The notes under the pieces: generated by a model
Told to the model about the DNA's origin: nothing
Seen by the model: the letters and a program-made list of their open reading frames with translations, nothing else
The model's database searches: none
From: Vagococcus coleopterorum
Lineage (GTDB): Bacteria > Bacillota > Bacilli > Lactobacillales > Vagococcaceae
Assembly: GCF_011303955.1 (NCBI RefSeq)
Contig: NZ_CP049886.1
Location: forward strand, 1,054,001-1,118,000
Direction: 5' to 3'
Length of the DNA stretch: 64,000 bases
Part shown: piece after piece, positions 16,411 through 23,402 of the stretch
Numbering within the stretch: position 1 is the first letter of the stretch
Layout: every line of letters starts with the position of its first letter
Program-made: the position numbers and the translations under genes

Positions 16411-17263
16411 TTTAGAAGTGAAACAAATTCAAAAAAAGTTTGGTAAAAAAGAAGTTCTAAAAGATGTATCATTTACATTAGAGCCAGGTCATATTTATGG
16501 TCTTCTTGGTAGAAATGGAGCAGGTAAAAGTACGTTGCTATCAATTATTAATAATCGCGTGATTGCAAAATCGGGAGATGTGTTACTTGGTGGTGAATCT
16601 GTCTTTGAGAATGATCAATTATTACGTCAGCTATTTTTAGTTAATGATAGTTGTTTAAGTGCCAAAGATGAAAATCAGAAGATTAAGTATTACCTAGAAA
16701 CGGCTGAAACATTTTATCCTGATTTCGACCGCGAGCAAGCTGAGCATTTAATGTCAGCGTTCGGTTTGAAAGGAAAGCAAAAGTTAAGAAAATTATCAAC
16801 CGGATATCGTTCGATTTTTAATATCGTCTTAGCGTTATCTATGAATATTCCTTATATCTTTTTAGATGAACCAATTCTCGGATTAGATGCTAATCACCGT
16901 GATTTATTCTACAAAGAAATGTTAGATGTCTTTTCTAAAGGGAATACATCATTTATTATTTCGACCCATTTAATTGAAGAAGTGTCACACATTATTGATT
17001 CGGTGATTGTTTTAAACAATGGCACAATTGAGATTGAGGATTCAGTTGAAGATATTATTAATAAAGCTTGGACAGTGACAGGTTCTGAAGAAGAAATTAT
17101 TGCTGTGAAGAATGATTTAAATGTTGTTGGTTGGGAACGATTAGGAAACCAAGTGACATTATATATTTATGGTGAGCAACCAGTCGTTTCTGATTCGCTA
17201 ACAGTAGGGAAAACAACCTTACAAAAAATCTTTATTCAATTGACAGCAACGGAGGTGGCGTAA
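16403..17263 (+). CDS. ABC transporter ATP-binding protein (YtrB-like)
   Basis: A 286-residue ATPase subunit. Walker A is GRNGAGKST at residues 36-44. The signature-like region LSTGYRSIFNIVLALSMN replaces the canonical LSGGQ, as in other YtrB/BcrA-type exporters. Walker B is YIFLDEP and the switch His is in IISTHLIEEV. A 70-residue C-terminal extension follows. It overlaps the GntR gene and meets the permease gene in a one-base TAATG overlap. Systems of this class respond to cell-wall-active compounds or export small molecules; the cargo here is unknown. Confidence 0.9.
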   Translation: MSNLEVKQIQKKFGKKEVLKDVSFTLEPGHIYGLLGRNGAGKSTLLSIINNRVIAKSGDVLLGGESVFENDQLLRQLFLVNDSCLSAKDENQKIKYYLETAETFYPDFDREQAEHLMSAFGLKGKQKLRKLSTGYRSIFNIVLALSMNIPYIFLDEPILGLDANHRDLFYKEMLDVFSKGNTSFIISTHLIEEVSHIIDSVIVLNNGTIEIEDSVEDIINKAWTVTGSEEEIIAVKNDLNVVGWERLGNQVTLYIYGEQPVVSDSLTVGKTTLQKIFIQLTATEVA

Positions 17264-17982
17264 TGAGATTAAAAGCTATGTTAAAAATGAACTTTAAAGA
17301 ATTACTACCAGGGTTTTATGGGTTTATTATTGCTTTGTTGATAGTAGATTTTTTAATGCCAGTTATTGGATATTTCTTCGGACAAGGATGGCCAAGTGAA
17401 AAAACATTAGAAAGTTCTTTGGCATTTGGTATGTTAGAAATGATGTTCTTCATTATGTTAGCCTTTGTGTTCTTTAGAAATATTGCTAGATTTGCCCAAT
17501 TTAATGTGGCTCGTAAAGATCAATATTGGGGGAACTTCCTAACAATTGTGATTAGTGCAGTTGTTACGGTTATTGCTTTTCAAGTAATCTATCCATTAAT
17601 TTTGTCTGTAGCTTTTGAAAACCTAACGACAATGAAAGTCATGCACTTTTATGATAATGAAGGCATCAACATTGTATTACATCACTTGCGCACTATTCTG
17701 ACGTTGATTTCAACAGGATTAGGGGCTTGGATTGTTGCAACCTTATTCAAACGATTCCAGACTCGCTATATCGTGATTTTAGGAATTTTGTTATTCATTA
17801 TTTTACCAATCATTTTAGGAATTAGCGCTGTTGCGATTCCAGAAACAATATTAACTCCAATTATTAACAAAGTGGTTGAGTTATATAAACAGCCAATCCC
17901 ACATTTCACTTATTTAGTCTGTGATGTTCTATTTACGGCAATTCTTGCTAAGTTATTCAGTCGCAATTTAGAAGTTAAGTAG
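17263..17982 (+). CDS. ABC transporter permease
   Basis: A 239-residue membrane protein with about six transmembrane segments (for example near residues 17-37, 52-72, 90-115, 137-160 and 170-195). It is translationally coupled to the ATPase gene by the overlapping stop/start. It has no recognisable substrate-binding domain. It should form the membrane part of the exporter with the upstream ATPase. Confidence 0.82.
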   Translation: MRLKAMLKMNFKELLPGFYGFIIALLIVDFLMPVIGYFFGQGWPSEKTLESSLAFGMLEMMFFIMLAFVFFRNIARFAQFNVARKDQYWGNFLTIVISAVVTVIAFQVIYPLILSVAFENLTTMKVMHFYDNEGINIVLHHLRTILTLISTGLGAWIVATLFKRFQTRYIVILGILLFIILPIILGISAVAIPETILTPIINKVVELYKQPIPHFTYLVCDVLFTAILAKLFSRNLEVK

Positions 17983-18008
17983 GCGCACATAGAAATGAGG
18001 CAATAGAA

Positions 18009-18698
18009 ATGAAACAATTATTTAAAGTGATACTGGTTTATATCAGTTGGTGGTTGATTCTTTTCGGTAGCTCAGTGATTGCTAAATTATTGTTTAATGC
18101 TGAGTATTACATGTTAGCCTTTTACGGATTAGTGCTTGTGGTGACGTATATCAGTTACTTAGCAATTCCTATCTATTCCAGGAACATAAACTCACAAAGA
18201 TATCTAAATGAAATAGGGTTTCAAATGACTCAACCCGCAATGGTATTATCATTTGTGCTATTGGCGGGATTTATACTAAGTATTTACCAAACACAGCAAT
18301 TGTTGCCTAGCATTACGTTGACAGGTTTAGCAGGACTAAATTGGTTGGTGTTCACACAACCACCTGTAGTTGAGGAATTACTTTTTAGAGGAGTGATTCC
18401 TCGACAATTAAGTTCACACTCAATTTTTATGAATGCAGTGATTTCAACGGTATTATTTGCTAGCCTACACATTCAAAGTAGTTTGCAAGGCGTGGTGTTT
18501 TCAGCAGTAGTAGGCTTGATTTTATTTGTTTTAAGGTTTCAAGTTAATAGTATTTTCCCAGGGATGGTAATCCATTATATGTTGAACTCAGGTGTGACTC
18601 TGAGCTTGATCTATCTGCTTGTGATTGGTATCGTTTGGGAAGTTTATTATTTTGTGAGGTTACATAAAAATAAAGTAAAAGAAAAAAGCGTGGCATAG
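18009..18698 (+). CDS. CPBP-family intramembrane metalloprotease
   Basis: A 229-residue multi-pass membrane protein with the CPBP (Abi/Rce1-like) motifs. These are Glu122-Glu123 and Arg127 in VVEELLFRG, His154 in ASLHIQ, and His189 with Asn193 in VIHYMLN. Such proteins cleave or modify membrane or prenylated peptides; in lactic acid bacteria they are linked to bacteriocin self-immunity and peptide maturation. It lies 26 bases after the permease gene and is probably the last gene of the GntR-ABC operon. A CPBP protease with a small ABC exporter suggests peptide handling or membrane stress, though this is inference. Confidence 0.85.
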   Translation: MKQLFKVILVYISWWLILFGSSVIAKLLFNAEYYMLAFYGLVLVVTYISYLAIPIYSRNINSQRYLNEIGFQMTQPAMVLSFVLLAGFILSIYQTQQLLPSITLTGLAGLNWLVFTQPPVVEELLFRGVIPRQLSSHSIFMNAVISTVLFASLHIQSSLQGVVFSAVVGLILFVLRFQVNSIFPGMVIHYMLNSGVTLSLIYLLVIGIVWEVYYFVRLHKNKVKEKSVA

Positions 18699-18710
18699 CC
18701 ACGCTTTTTA
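18683..18710. terminator. Bidirectional terminator
   Basis: The 12-bp stem AAAAAGCGTGGC / GCCACGCTTTTT has an ATA loop. The CPBP stop codon overlaps the loop and the minus-strand YigZ gene ends at its right edge. Confidence 0.93.
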
Positions 18711-19340
18711 TATTTCTTTTTCAAAGTAACTCGTCTTACCAGCCGTTATAGTCACTTGTCCGCTTAACAGCTCAATGAGTTCTTGTTCGAAGGTATCGGT
18801 TGTTTGTTCATCCACCATGATTAAAAGTTGGACTTTGTCTGTGTATATTGTCTCTTTTAGATTATAAACTGAATTTTCTAAAAAATTTTCAAGTTTAGGG
18901 TGATTAGGGTAGTCTACAGTAACTTGCATCTCTTGCTGTAGCGTTCCTTGTACAATCCCGATCTCATCTAATGCTTCGCTAACAGATCCACCATAAGCGC
19001 GGATTAAGCCTCCTTTACCCAGTTCAGTTCCACCGAAGTAACGAGTGACAACGGCTAGTGTATTGATCAGCTCACGTTTTTTTAAAACTTCCAACATAGG
19101 TAGACCGGCAGTTCCGCTAGGTTCGCCGTCATCGCTACTGCGTTGGATATCATTGTTATCTCCAACAAGGTAGGCGTGACAGTTATGAGTGGCTTTCCAG
19201 TGTTCTTTTTTAATTTTCTGAATCAGTTCTTTTGCTTGTTCATCAGAGTCAATTCTAAAAAGGTGACAAATAAAGCGAGACTTTTTAATTTCTATTTCAT
19301 GTTGGCCATTTTCTTTAAGAGTTAAATAGTCTGTTATCAT
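18708..19340 (-). CDS. YigZ/IMPACT-family protein
   Basis: A 210-residue protein. The UPF0029 domain motif is KKSRFICHLFRI..DEQAKELIQKIKKEHWKATHNCHAYLVG, followed by SSDDGEPSGTAGLPMLEVL and VVTRYFGGTELGKGGLIRAYGGSV. A small C-terminal DUF1949 domain (about residues 135-208) completes the YigZ architecture. YigZ-family proteins are conserved but their role in bacteria is unsettled; the eukaryotic relative IMPACT regulates translation through GCN1. It is transcribed alone. Confidence 0.92.
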   Translation of the reverse strand: MITDYLTLKENGQHEIEIKKSRFICHLFRIDSDEQAKELIQKIKKEHWKATHNCHAYLVGDNNDIQRSSDDGEPSGTAGLPMLEVLKKRELINTLAVVTRYFGGTELGKGGLIRAYGGSVSEALDEIGIVQGTLQQEMQVTVDYPNHPKLENFLENSVYNLKETIYTDKVQLLIMVDEQTTDTFEQELIELLSGQVTITAGKTSYFEKEI

Positions 19341-19401
19341 GTAGCACCTCCGAATTAATAATATAGTAAGTATAACGGAAATTGATAGCTAGAATCAATC
19401 A

Positions 19402-19430
19402 AAAAAGCCACTGGTTAACAGTGGCTTTTT
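19402..19430 (-). terminator. Terminator of the alpha/beta hydrolase gene
   Basis: The stem AAAAAGCCACTG / CAGTGGCTTTTT has a 5-base loop. It ends the minus-strand gene at 19432. Confidence 0.9.
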
Positions 19431-19431
19431 A

Positions 19432-20358
19432 TTATAGTTTGTCTGTTAACCAGTTTGTGATATCACGCATAATCATATGACTATTTTCTTCGTTTAAAAT
19501 TTCGTGACGAAGAGTCGGATATAACAGCAAATTAACTGATTTAAATTTATTGTTAGTTAAATCTGCAGCGATGGTGGTTGGACCTTTTCCATATTGACCT
19601 ACAGGATCGTCTTCACCACTGATGATGAGAATGGGTAAGTCCTTGCGGATTGTTTTGAACCAATTCTTTTTATTCGCTTGGCTAGATAGTTGAAACAGTG
19701 TATGGAATCCGTTGTTTGTAAAAACTTTTCCTAGTAATGGGTCAGCTAAATAGTTGTCCACATTTGTTTGATTTAAAGATAACCAACACATTGGTTTTGG
19801 ATGTTCTGGGAATTTTTGACCAAAGGGACCAAATGCCATCTTGTCGATGGCATTATTAATTTTTTCAGGTGCAAATTTATTTAAAACAGTTGTTAATGGA
19901 CGGATTAAAGTAGCGCCGATTTCTTTTCCACCAGTCCCCATAATAATAGCACCGTCTACTTGTTTAGAATATTTTTTCAAGTAGTTACGTGTAATGAATG
20001 ACCCCATACTATGACCCATGATGAAATAAGGTGTGTTAGGGTAGGCAGCTTTCGTACGCTTTGTTACTTGATAGACGTCTTCAATAAGATGTGACACGCT
20101 ATTTGTTTGATTAAAGTAACCATATTTGGGATTAGTTGGGTCAACAGATTGACCGTGACCAAGATGGTCGTGGCCCACAACTAAAATATTATATTGATTT
20201 AAATGCTCAGCAAATTCTTGGTAACGTTCGATGTACTCAGCCATGCCGTGAACGATTTGCAAGATTGCTTTTGGTTGGCTCGTAGATTCAGGTATCCATA
20301 AAACTTCATTGATTTGTTCTGCTTGATTTGATGATAAAAATGTTTGGTTTTTCTTCAT
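19432..20358 (-). CDS. Alpha/beta hydrolase, lysophospholipase/monoacylglycerol lipase-like
   Basis: A 308-residue cytoplasmic hydrolase of the Hydrolase_4 (serine aminopeptidase S33/PldB-like) family. The oxyanion region is VHGMAEYIERYQEFA and the GHDHLGHG motif is typical of monoacylglycerol lipases. The nucleophile elbow is GHSMGS with Ser117. The acid Asp is in ISGEDDPVG, and the catalytic His is in LYPTLRHEILNE. Likely substrates are lysophospholipids or monoacylglycerols. Not in an operon. Confidence 0.88.
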   Translation of the reverse strand: MKKNQTFLSSNQAEQINEVLWIPESTSQPKAILQIVHGMAEYIERYQEFAEHLNQYNILVVGHDHLGHGQSVDPTNPKYGYFNQTNSVSHLIEDVYQVTKRTKAAYPNTPYFIMGHSMGSFITRNYLKKYSKQVDGAIIMGTGGKEIGATLIRPLTTVLNKFAPEKINNAIDKMAFGPFGQKFPEHPKPMCWLSLNQTNVDNYLADPLLGKVFTNNGFHTLFQLSSQANKKNWFKTIRKDLPILIISGEDDPVGQYGKGPTTIAADLTNNKFKSVNLLLYPTLRHEILNEENSHMIMRDITNWLTDKL

Positions 20359-20443
20359 AATGTCATCCCTCTTAATTAATTAGTAAGCTTCTTTTTTAGT
20401 ATAAGCCATGCCATTGGAAAGTGCCATCAGATTTTGATGGAAA

Positions 20444-20473
20444 TACTAATAAATTTCGTAGAATTTATTAGTA
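20444..20473. promoter_or_regulatory. 12-bp perfect inverted repeat abutting the comFA ribosome site
   Basis: TACTAATAAATT (20444-20455) and AATTTATTAGTA (20462-20473) flank a 6-base centre. The right arm runs directly into the AAGGAGG of comFA. It could be a DNA operator or an RNA hairpin next to the ribosome site. No T-run follows, so it is not a terminator. Confidence 0.6.
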
Positions 20474-20488
20474 AGGAGGTTGCAGAGA

Positions 20489-21796
20489 ATGCCTTATTTA
20501 GGTCGTCGTTTACTTAAGAGTGAATTAGACTCGGAGTCAAACAATTATAAAGAGTTTTTTTCAGAAAAAACAATCCTCCAAAATGGAGAAAAACTGGTTT
20601 GCCAACGTTGTGGGTCACAGTTTACTAAATGCCAATTTACTTTGTTAAACGATACGAGTTACTGTCCATTTTGTATTCAAATGGGAAGGTGTCAGACAGA
20701 TAATTTTTTATATCAAAAGAAAATAAGCAAACCGACTAATTGGTTTCAACCAGACGCACTAAATTGGAAGGGAGTGCTGAATAGCTATCAAGAAGCTGCC
20801 TCTAATCAAATAGTAGAAATGATTAAAGTCAATGGCCAGTTATTAATTCATGGTGTAACAGGGGCGGGTAAAACAGAAATGCTTTTTAAAGGATTAGAAT
20901 ACGCTTTCAAGCAAGAGCTGAGAGTTGCGCTGGCCGCGCCGCGAGTAGATGTTTGTTTAGAGTTATACCCAAGGTTGCTAAAGGTTTTTCCGGATATTTC
21001 AATTAGCTTACTGTACGGTAAGCGAAAAGAAGTCTACCAAACAAGCCAATTGGTTATTTGCACCACTCATCAACTATTAAGATTTTATCAGGCGTTTGAC
21101 GTCATGATTGTCGATGAAATAGACGCATTCCCCTTAGCAGGTAATAACGTTCTTGCATTCGCAATTAAACAATCACGAAAAAAGATCAGCAGCCAAATTG
21201 TCTTAACAGCAACAGTTACCAAAGAACTATCTTTGGAACTAGCTAATGAGGGATACAAAACAATGATTGTGCCAGTGCGCTATCATCAAAAACCTTTACC
21301 CGTGCCTGAATTAGTTTGGTGCTGGCGTTGGCGTGAAAAGCTGTTAGCTAAACGCTTCCCATCAATTGTAAAGGAAATTTTGGAAGAAAGCAGAGAAAAG
21401 CAAGAGAGTTACTTAATTTTTTGTCCAAGTGTGGAGTGGTTATTAAAATTTCACAAGCAACTAGTTTTACAATTTCCTTCTGTCGTCATTGAGAAAGTTT
21501 ATGCTAAAGATCCGTCACGTGAAGAAAAAATACAGTCATTTAGAGGAGGGAAAATTGACTGGTTGCTAACCACCACCATTTTAGAACGTGGCGTTACATT
21601 TAAAGGGGTTAATGTCATCGTTGTAGGAGCTAATCATCGTGTTTATAAAACAGCTAGTTTGATTCAAATTGCTGGAAGGGTTGGCAGAAGTTCTGAACAG
21701 CCATCAGGTCATGTTTATTTCATTCATGATGGTTTGACTAAACCATTGGTAGAATCAATTAAAGTTATACAGGAAATGAATGCTAAAGGAGGATAA
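20489..21796 (+). CDS. comFA: Late competence helicase ComFA
   Basis: A 435-residue superfamily 2 ATPase that helps pull single-stranded DNA into the cell during natural transformation. An N-terminal four-cysteine zinc site is visible (Cys38, Cys41, Cys59, Cys62). Walker A is GVTGAGKT at residues 122-129. The DEAD-like box is VDEIDAFP, and the helicase C-terminal motifs are LTTTILERGVTF and QIAGRVGRS. The ATG at 20489 is 9 bases after AAGGAGG; a TTG at 20480 directly touches that site and is unlikely. comFC follows after 3 bases. With dprA at 60.7 kb, this suggests at least part of a competence apparatus. Confidence 0.93.
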   Translation: MPYLGRRLLKSELDSESNNYKEFFSEKTILQNGEKLVCQRCGSQFTKCQFTLLNDTSYCPFCIQMGRCQTDNFLYQKKISKPTNWFQPDALNWKGVLNSYQEAASNQIVEMIKVNGQLLIHGVTGAGKTEMLFKGLEYAFKQELRVALAAPRVDVCLELYPRLLKVFPDISISLLYGKRKEVYQTSQLVICTTHQLLRFYQAFDVMIVDEIDAFPLAGNNVLAFAIKQSRKKISSQIVLTATVTKELSLELANEGYKTMIVPVRYHQKPLPVPELVWCWRWREKLLAKRFPSIVKEILEESREKQESYLIFCPSVEWLLKFHKQLVLQFPSVVIEKVYAKDPSREEKIQSFRGGKIDWLLTTTILERGVTFKGVNVIVVGANHRVYKTASLIQIAGRVGRSSEQPSGHVYFIHDGLTKPLVESIKVIQEMNAKGG

Positions 21797-21799
21797 TAA

Positions 21800-22483
21800 A
21801 TGGAGTGCTTACAATGCCACCAGAAGTTTTGCCCACATGTTACGTTAAAAAGTATTTTTTCTTTCCGACCGCTTATTGTCAGTCAACAATGTCAGCTTTG
21901 TCGCAGTCAATTTGAAGAAATTTCTAATGGGGGCTGTTTGATTTGTAGCAAAGAAACGACTAAAGATTGTTGTGCTGACTGTCTCGCATGGCAAGCTAAA
22001 TACCCGAACAGTACCTTTAAGCTAGAGCCCATTTTTAAATATTCAGAAGAGATGAAAGAGTGGATAGCACTTTACAAGTTTAAAGGCCATCGCGCATTGT
22101 GTTATTGTTTTGCAGAAGAAATCGCAAATTATTTTTCTAATCAACATGGTGCAGTGGTTATTCCTATTCCTTTAGCAAGTAGTCGTTATCAAAAAAGAGG
22201 ATTTAATCAAGTTGAGGAGTTATTAAAAGCAGGGAGTGTAACGTATAAAAAGTTATTGAATAAACCCGCCCAGACGATGGAACAAAATAAAAAATCTAAA
22301 GTAGAACGTTTGCAAACGAGTCAACCATTCCAATTGAATCTTGGGGCAATAGCTTGTATAAGGGGACGCGATATCATTTTAGTAGATGATATTTATACGA
22401 CTGGCAGAACGATGTATTGGGCAGTGGAGTTGATTGAACAATGTAGCCCTAAAACAATTAAAGGGTTTTGTTTAGCAAGATAG
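21800..22483 (+). CDS. comFC: Competence protein ComFC, phosphoribosyltransferase-like
   Basis: A 227-residue protein with an N-terminal Cys-rich zinc region (CLQCHQKFC, CQLCRSQF, CLICSKE, CCADC) and a phosphoribosyltransferase fold ending in the PRPP motif VDDIYTTGRT. The RYQKRGFNQVEELL segment is characteristic of ComFC/GntX proteins. It works with ComFA in DNA uptake, though the catalytic function is unproven. It is translationally close to comFA (stop and start 3 bases apart). Confidence 0.92.
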   Translation: MECLQCHQKFCPHVTLKSIFSFRPLIVSQQCQLCRSQFEEISNGGCLICSKETTKDCCADCLAWQAKYPNSTFKLEPIFKYSEEMKEWIALYKFKGHRALCYCFAEEIANYFSNQHGAVVIPIPLASSRYQKRGFNQVEELLKAGSVTYKKLLNKPAQTMEQNKKSKVERLQTSQPFQLNLGAIACIRGRDIILVDDIYTTGRTMYWAVELIEQCSPKTIKGFCLAR

Positions 22484-22484
22484 C

Positions 22485-22499
22485 GGGTAGCGCTTCCAA
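22485..22499 (-). promoter_or_regulatory. Candidate CcpA cre site upstream of hpf
   Basis: Read on the minus strand, TTGGAAGCGCTACCC matches 14 of 15 positions of the cre consensus WTGNAANCGNWNNCW. A weaker 13/15 match overlaps the hpf -35 box at about 22531-22545. CcpA control of hpf/yfiA homologues is known in lactic acid bacteria. Functional status here is inferred. Confidence 0.45.
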
Positions 22500-22533
22500 T
22501 GTTATTATAATAAGGTTTTCAAGGTGTTATTGT

Positions 22534-22562
22534 TTGCGCTTTTTATTAGTCTCAGATATACT
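22534..22562 (+). promoter_or_regulatory. Promoter of hpf
   Basis: TTGCGC (22534-22539), a 17-bp spacer and TATACT (22557-22562), leaving a leader of about 70 bases before the start codon. Confidence 0.75.
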
Positions 22563-22636
22563 AAAGGTAAGGAGAAGGAGGTTAGCTTTTCCTAACCGAT
22601 TTCTTCTAGAACAGGTAAATGAGAGGGGTCAATATT

Positions 22637-23200
22637 ATGCTAAAGTTCAATGTCCGTGGTGAAAACATCGAGGTTACTGAAGCAATACGAGACTATGTTG
22701 AAAAACGTATTTCTAAATTGGAACGTTATTTTGACAAAGAAAAGGCACCGGAAGCAACTGCTCATGTAAACTTAAAAGTCTATTCAGACAAAAATGCTAA
22801 AGTAGAAGTTACAATCCCATTACCATATATTGTTTTAAGAGCTGAGGAAACATCACATGATCTATATGCAAGTATCGACATGGTAGTTGATAAGCTAGAA
22901 CGACAAATTAGAAAATTTAAAACTAGAATGAATCGTAAACAACGTGAAGGAAACATTGATACGCGAGAAGCCGCAGTCTTTTTAAATAACTTGCCTGCCG
23001 AAGATGAAATTGCTGTCGAAGAACTAGACATTGTGAGAACTAAACGTTTATCATTAAAACCAATGGATAGCGAGGAAGCAATCTTACAAATGGAAATGCT
23101 AGGACATAATTTCTTTATCTTTGAAGATGCGGAAACGAATGGTACAAGCATTATCTATCGTCGTAAAAATGGTAAATACGGTTTGATTGAAACAAATTAA
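22637..23200 (+). CDS. hpf: Ribosome hibernation promoting factor, long form
   Basis: A 187-residue long-form HPF, which dimerises 70S ribosomes into inactive 100S particles in stationary phase. The N-terminal S30AE domain (about residues 1-105) begins MLKFNVRGENIEVTEAIRDYVEKRISKLERYF. A linker leads to the C-terminal dimerisation domain (about residues 128-187, VRTKRLSLKPMDSEEAILQMEMLGHNFFIFEDAETNGTSIIYRRKNGKYGLIE). The ATG at 22637 gives the standard MLKFNVRG start and has a GAGGGG-type site before it. An upstream ATG at 22619 would add six residues. Confidence 0.94.
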   Translation: MLKFNVRGENIEVTEAIRDYVEKRISKLERYFDKEKAPEATAHVNLKVYSDKNAKVEVTIPLPYIVLRAEETSHDLYASIDMVVDKLERQIRKFKTRMNRKQREGNIDTREAAVFLNNLPAEDEIAVEELDIVRTKRLSLKPMDSEEAILQMEMLGHNFFIFEDAETNGTSIIYRRKNGKYGLIETN

Positions 23201-23212
23201 ATAATTAGAAAT

Positions 23213-23241
23213 AAAGACAACTTTTCGAAGTTGTCTTTTTA
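23213..23241 (+). terminator. Terminator of hpf
   Basis: The 11-bp perfect stem AAAGACAACTT / AAGTTGTCTTT has a TTCG tetraloop and a T-run. Confidence 0.93.
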
Positions 23242-23289
23242 TATTTTAGTTAAGATCAATAAAGCGAAGGGATAGCAATGACAAAACTG

Positions 23290-23318
23290 TTTCATTTTCC
23301 TCCCAATAATGCTAAAAT
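23290..23318 (+). promoter_or_regulatory. Promoter of secA
   Basis: TTTCAT (23290-23295), a 17-bp spacer and an extended -10, TG-C-TAAAAT (to 23318). A leader of roughly 80 bases follows. Confidence 0.6.
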
Positions 23319-23402
23319 ACTAGAGATGGATTAATCTCTAGACTTCAATTAAGGGTGATTTAATCACTGAACAATAAAGGTTTTCTGAAAGGAATTTAAA
23401 AG

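Noticed and set aside
20444-20473. ComX-type box for comFA
   Set aside because: The nearest match (TACGAAAT) is on the minus strand, pointing away from comFA, and differs at two positions.
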